This document shows, piece after piece, positions 4,747 to 5,810 of a stretch of DNA of 5,810 bases. Origin of the DNA: an uncultured Pseudorhodoferax sp. (GTDB lineage: Bacteria > Pseudomonadota > Gammaproteobacteria > Burkholderiales > Burkholderiaceae). Below the pieces are notes generated by a model. It worked only from the letters and a program-made list of their open reading frames with translations. It made no database searches and had not been told where the DNA came from. The stretch spans positions 1 to 5,810 of the forward strand of contig CAJYRH010000063.1 in assembly GCA_913776795.1 (NCBI GenBank), read 5' to 3'. A program made the translations under genes and the position numbers. Every line of letters starts with the position of its first letter. Positions within the stretch are counted from its first letter, which is position 1.

Positions 4747-5810
4747 GCGGTCGTCTCCTCGTGGTGGATGCATGTGGCACGCGCCAGGGCCTGGGCCAGC
4801 GCCCCGGCCGGCGGCAGGCCGGGCCAGCGCGCGGCCACACGGCCGTCGGGGCGCAGCAGCAGCGTGGGGCCGTCGTCGGGCTGCAGCGGCAGCAGCGTCA
4901 GCGCGCCGGCGTCGCCTGCCAGCGGCGCGGCGTGCGCGGGCCGGCACAGCAGTGTGAAGCCCGGGCCGAGGTGGTCCAGCAGGTGGCCGCCGCCGGGCAG
5001 CGGCCGGTCGGCCAGCACCTCGCCGGGCAGCGGACCGGCGATGGCGTGGGTGTCGGGCGTGGACAGCGGCGAATCCACATAGCGCACGGCCTCGGTCTGG
5101 CGCGGGTTGACGAGCTGGTCAATGCCGCGGTGCCGTTCGGCCAGCGACAGCGCGGCCTCGCGCAGGAGCTCGAAGCCGCGCGAGGGCGGCGACATGAACT
5201 CGGTGCTGCGCATGGCGCTCTCGGCATTGGTGTGGAAGGCGGCGATGCGCTCCTGCGAGTAGCTGTCCAGCAGCGCGCTGCCGGCCTGGCCCTGCGCCAC
5301 CAGTGCGAGTTTCCAGGCCAGGTTGTCGGCGTCGTCGAAGCCCGAGTTGAGCCCGCGCACGCCGAAGATGGGCAGGGCGTGGGCGGCGTTGCCGGCGAAC
5401 AGCACGCGACCGTGGCGATAGCTCTCCAGCGTCATCGCGCCGGCGCGGTAGACCGAGCTCCAGACCGGCTTCCACGGCAGGTGCCCTTCGCCGATGGCGT
5501 CCAGGTGGTGCTGCACGAAGGCCTGCACGGCGGCCGGCGTGAGCGCCTCCTCGGTGCTCTGGCCGGCGCGCAGCTGGTAGTCGATGCGCCAGATGTCGTC
5601 GGGCTGCGGATGCATGAGCACGGTGCCGCCGCGGTGCCAGGGCGGGTCGAACCAGGCGCGGCGCTCGACCGGGTGGCGGCTCGGCAGCTCGATGTCGATG
5701 ATCACATAGCGGCCCTCGTAGGCCGCACCGCGCAGTTCCAGGCCCAGCGCCTTGCGCTCGATGCCGACTGGCTGGTCGCCTGCGACGGCGGCCAGAGCTT
5801 CGTGCGCAAG
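4743..5810 (-). CDS. FAD-dependent monooxygenase (MhpA-like, group A), partial and disrupted at its upstream end
   Basis: The C-terminal two thirds of a PF01494-type flavoprotein hydroxylase, the family that hydroxylates aromatic rings with NAD(P)H and O2 (for example 3-(3-hydroxyphenyl)propionate hydroxylase). Reliable homology runs from about 5756 (RKALGLEL) to the stop at 4743-4745. The second FAD-binding block is at 5379-5393 (GNAAH), followed by IFGVRGLNSGFDDADNLAWK. A thioredoxin-like C-terminal domain follows, ending in TLLLRPDGRVAARW, typical of the larger phenol/MhpA-type enzymes. About 160 N-terminal residues expected for the family, including the GxGxxG dinucleotide fold, are absent. 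The frame stays open to 5810, but residues encoded by 5757-5810 do not resemble the family: the expected segment is there on the opposite strand. The GTG at 5705 encodes an internal valine, not a start. It is the first visible gene of the operon with the aldolase and the small protein. The substrate is unknown. Confidence 0.85.
   Translation of the reverse strand, partial: LAHEALAAVAGDQPVGIERKALGLELRGAAYEGRYVIIDIELPSRHPVERRAWFDPPWHRGGTVLMHPQPDDIWRIDYQLRAGQSTEEALTPAAVQAFVQHHLDAIGEGHLPWKPVWSSVYRAGAMTLESYRHGRVLFAGNAAHALPIFGVRGLNSGFDDADNLAWKLALVAQGQAGSALLDSYSQERIAAFHTNAESAMRSTEFMSPPSRGFELLREAALSLAERHRGIDQLVNPRQTEAVRYVDSPLSTPDTHAIAGPLPGEVLADRPLPGGGHLLDHLGPGFTLLCRPAHAAPLAGDAGALTLLPLQPDDGPTLLLRPDGRVAARWPGLPPAGALAQALARATCIHHEETTA
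4755..4760 (-). promoter_or_regulatory. Ribosome binding site of the aldolase gene
   Basis: GAGGAG on the minus strand, 8 bases before the ATG at 4746. It lies inside the last codons of the monooxygenase (encoding the two glutamates of its HHEETTA terminus). It fixes the aldolase start and, with the ATGA overlap, indicates translational coupling. Confidence 0.75.
5757..5810 (+). other. Inverted piece of the monooxygenase gene (FAD 'DG' motif on the wrong strand)
   Basis: Read on the plus strand in codon phase, this piece gives LDADWLVACDGGQSFVRK. That is the conserved DG-motif region which in this enzyme family directly precedes the ALGLEL segment found on the minus strand at 5750 and below. 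The 7-base inverted repeats CTTGCGC (5751-5757) and GCGCAAG (5804-5810) bound it. Inverting 5751-5810 produces an in-frame, family-like junction (QSFVRK joined to ALGLEL) with no base gained or lost. The orientation conflict is seen directly. The cause, a biological rearrangement or a chimeric sequence end, is not resolved. Confidence 0.85.

Noticed and set aside
4204..5082. A 292-codon plus-strand frame opposite the aldolase and monooxygenase
   Set aside because: It is antisense to two well-supported genes and has no recognisable motif.
5751..5810. Site-specific invertible element (phase-variation switch)
   Set aside because: The repeats are only 7 bases, no recombinase gene is in the window, and the piece ends at the sequence edge. 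A chimeric end or microhomology rearrangement is simpler; retained only as one option in the finding.

Overview
The window is very GC-rich (about two thirds or more G+C by eye) and gene-dense. The encoded families and the codon use suggest a betaproteobacterium, most plausibly Comamonadaceae or Burkholderiales, but that is inference from style and gene content only. I see no tRNA, rRNA, CRISPR array, insertion sequence or other mobile element. No gene-free stretch exceeds about 130 bases.

Layout from left to right: (1) 19-1203, minus: a complete single-domain (alpha/alpha)6-type glycoside hydrolase related to GH100 neutral invertases and the debranching-enzyme (GDE_C) fold. (2) 1254-2351, plus: a YcaQ/AZL-type DNA glycosylase, transcribed divergently from the hydrolase across 50 bases. 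Its start codon lies inside a 7-bp-stem inverted repeat. (3) 2353-3615, minus: a putative Na+/H+ antiporter of the ion-transporter (IT) superfamily, converging on the glycosylase with one base between the two stop codons. (4) 3616-3745: a 130-base intergenic stretch with a candidate -10 element for the antiporter and a weak hairpin. (5) 3746-5810, minus: three overlapping genes in the transcription order FAD-dependent aromatic-type monooxygenase (partial), adducin-like class II aldolase, and a 75-residue small protein resembling DUF2783. The first two are joined by an ATGA stop/start overlap and the last two overlap by 13 bases. They look like one translationally coupled catabolic operon, plausibly for hydroxylation and then lyase or decarboxylase processing of an aromatic or related acid. 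The substrate cannot be read from the sequence.

The most striking observation is at the right edge. The last 54 bases (5757-5810) encode, on the plus strand, the FAD-contacting 'ACDGG' segment that the minus-strand monooxygenase lacks at exactly that point. Flipping 5751-5810, which is bounded by 7-base inverted repeats, restores an uninterrupted reading frame through a conserved motif. Either the gene is broken by a real inversion or rearrangement here, or the end of the sequence is a chimeric/inverted assembly or amplification artefact. Its position at the very edge makes the artefact explanation the more likely one.
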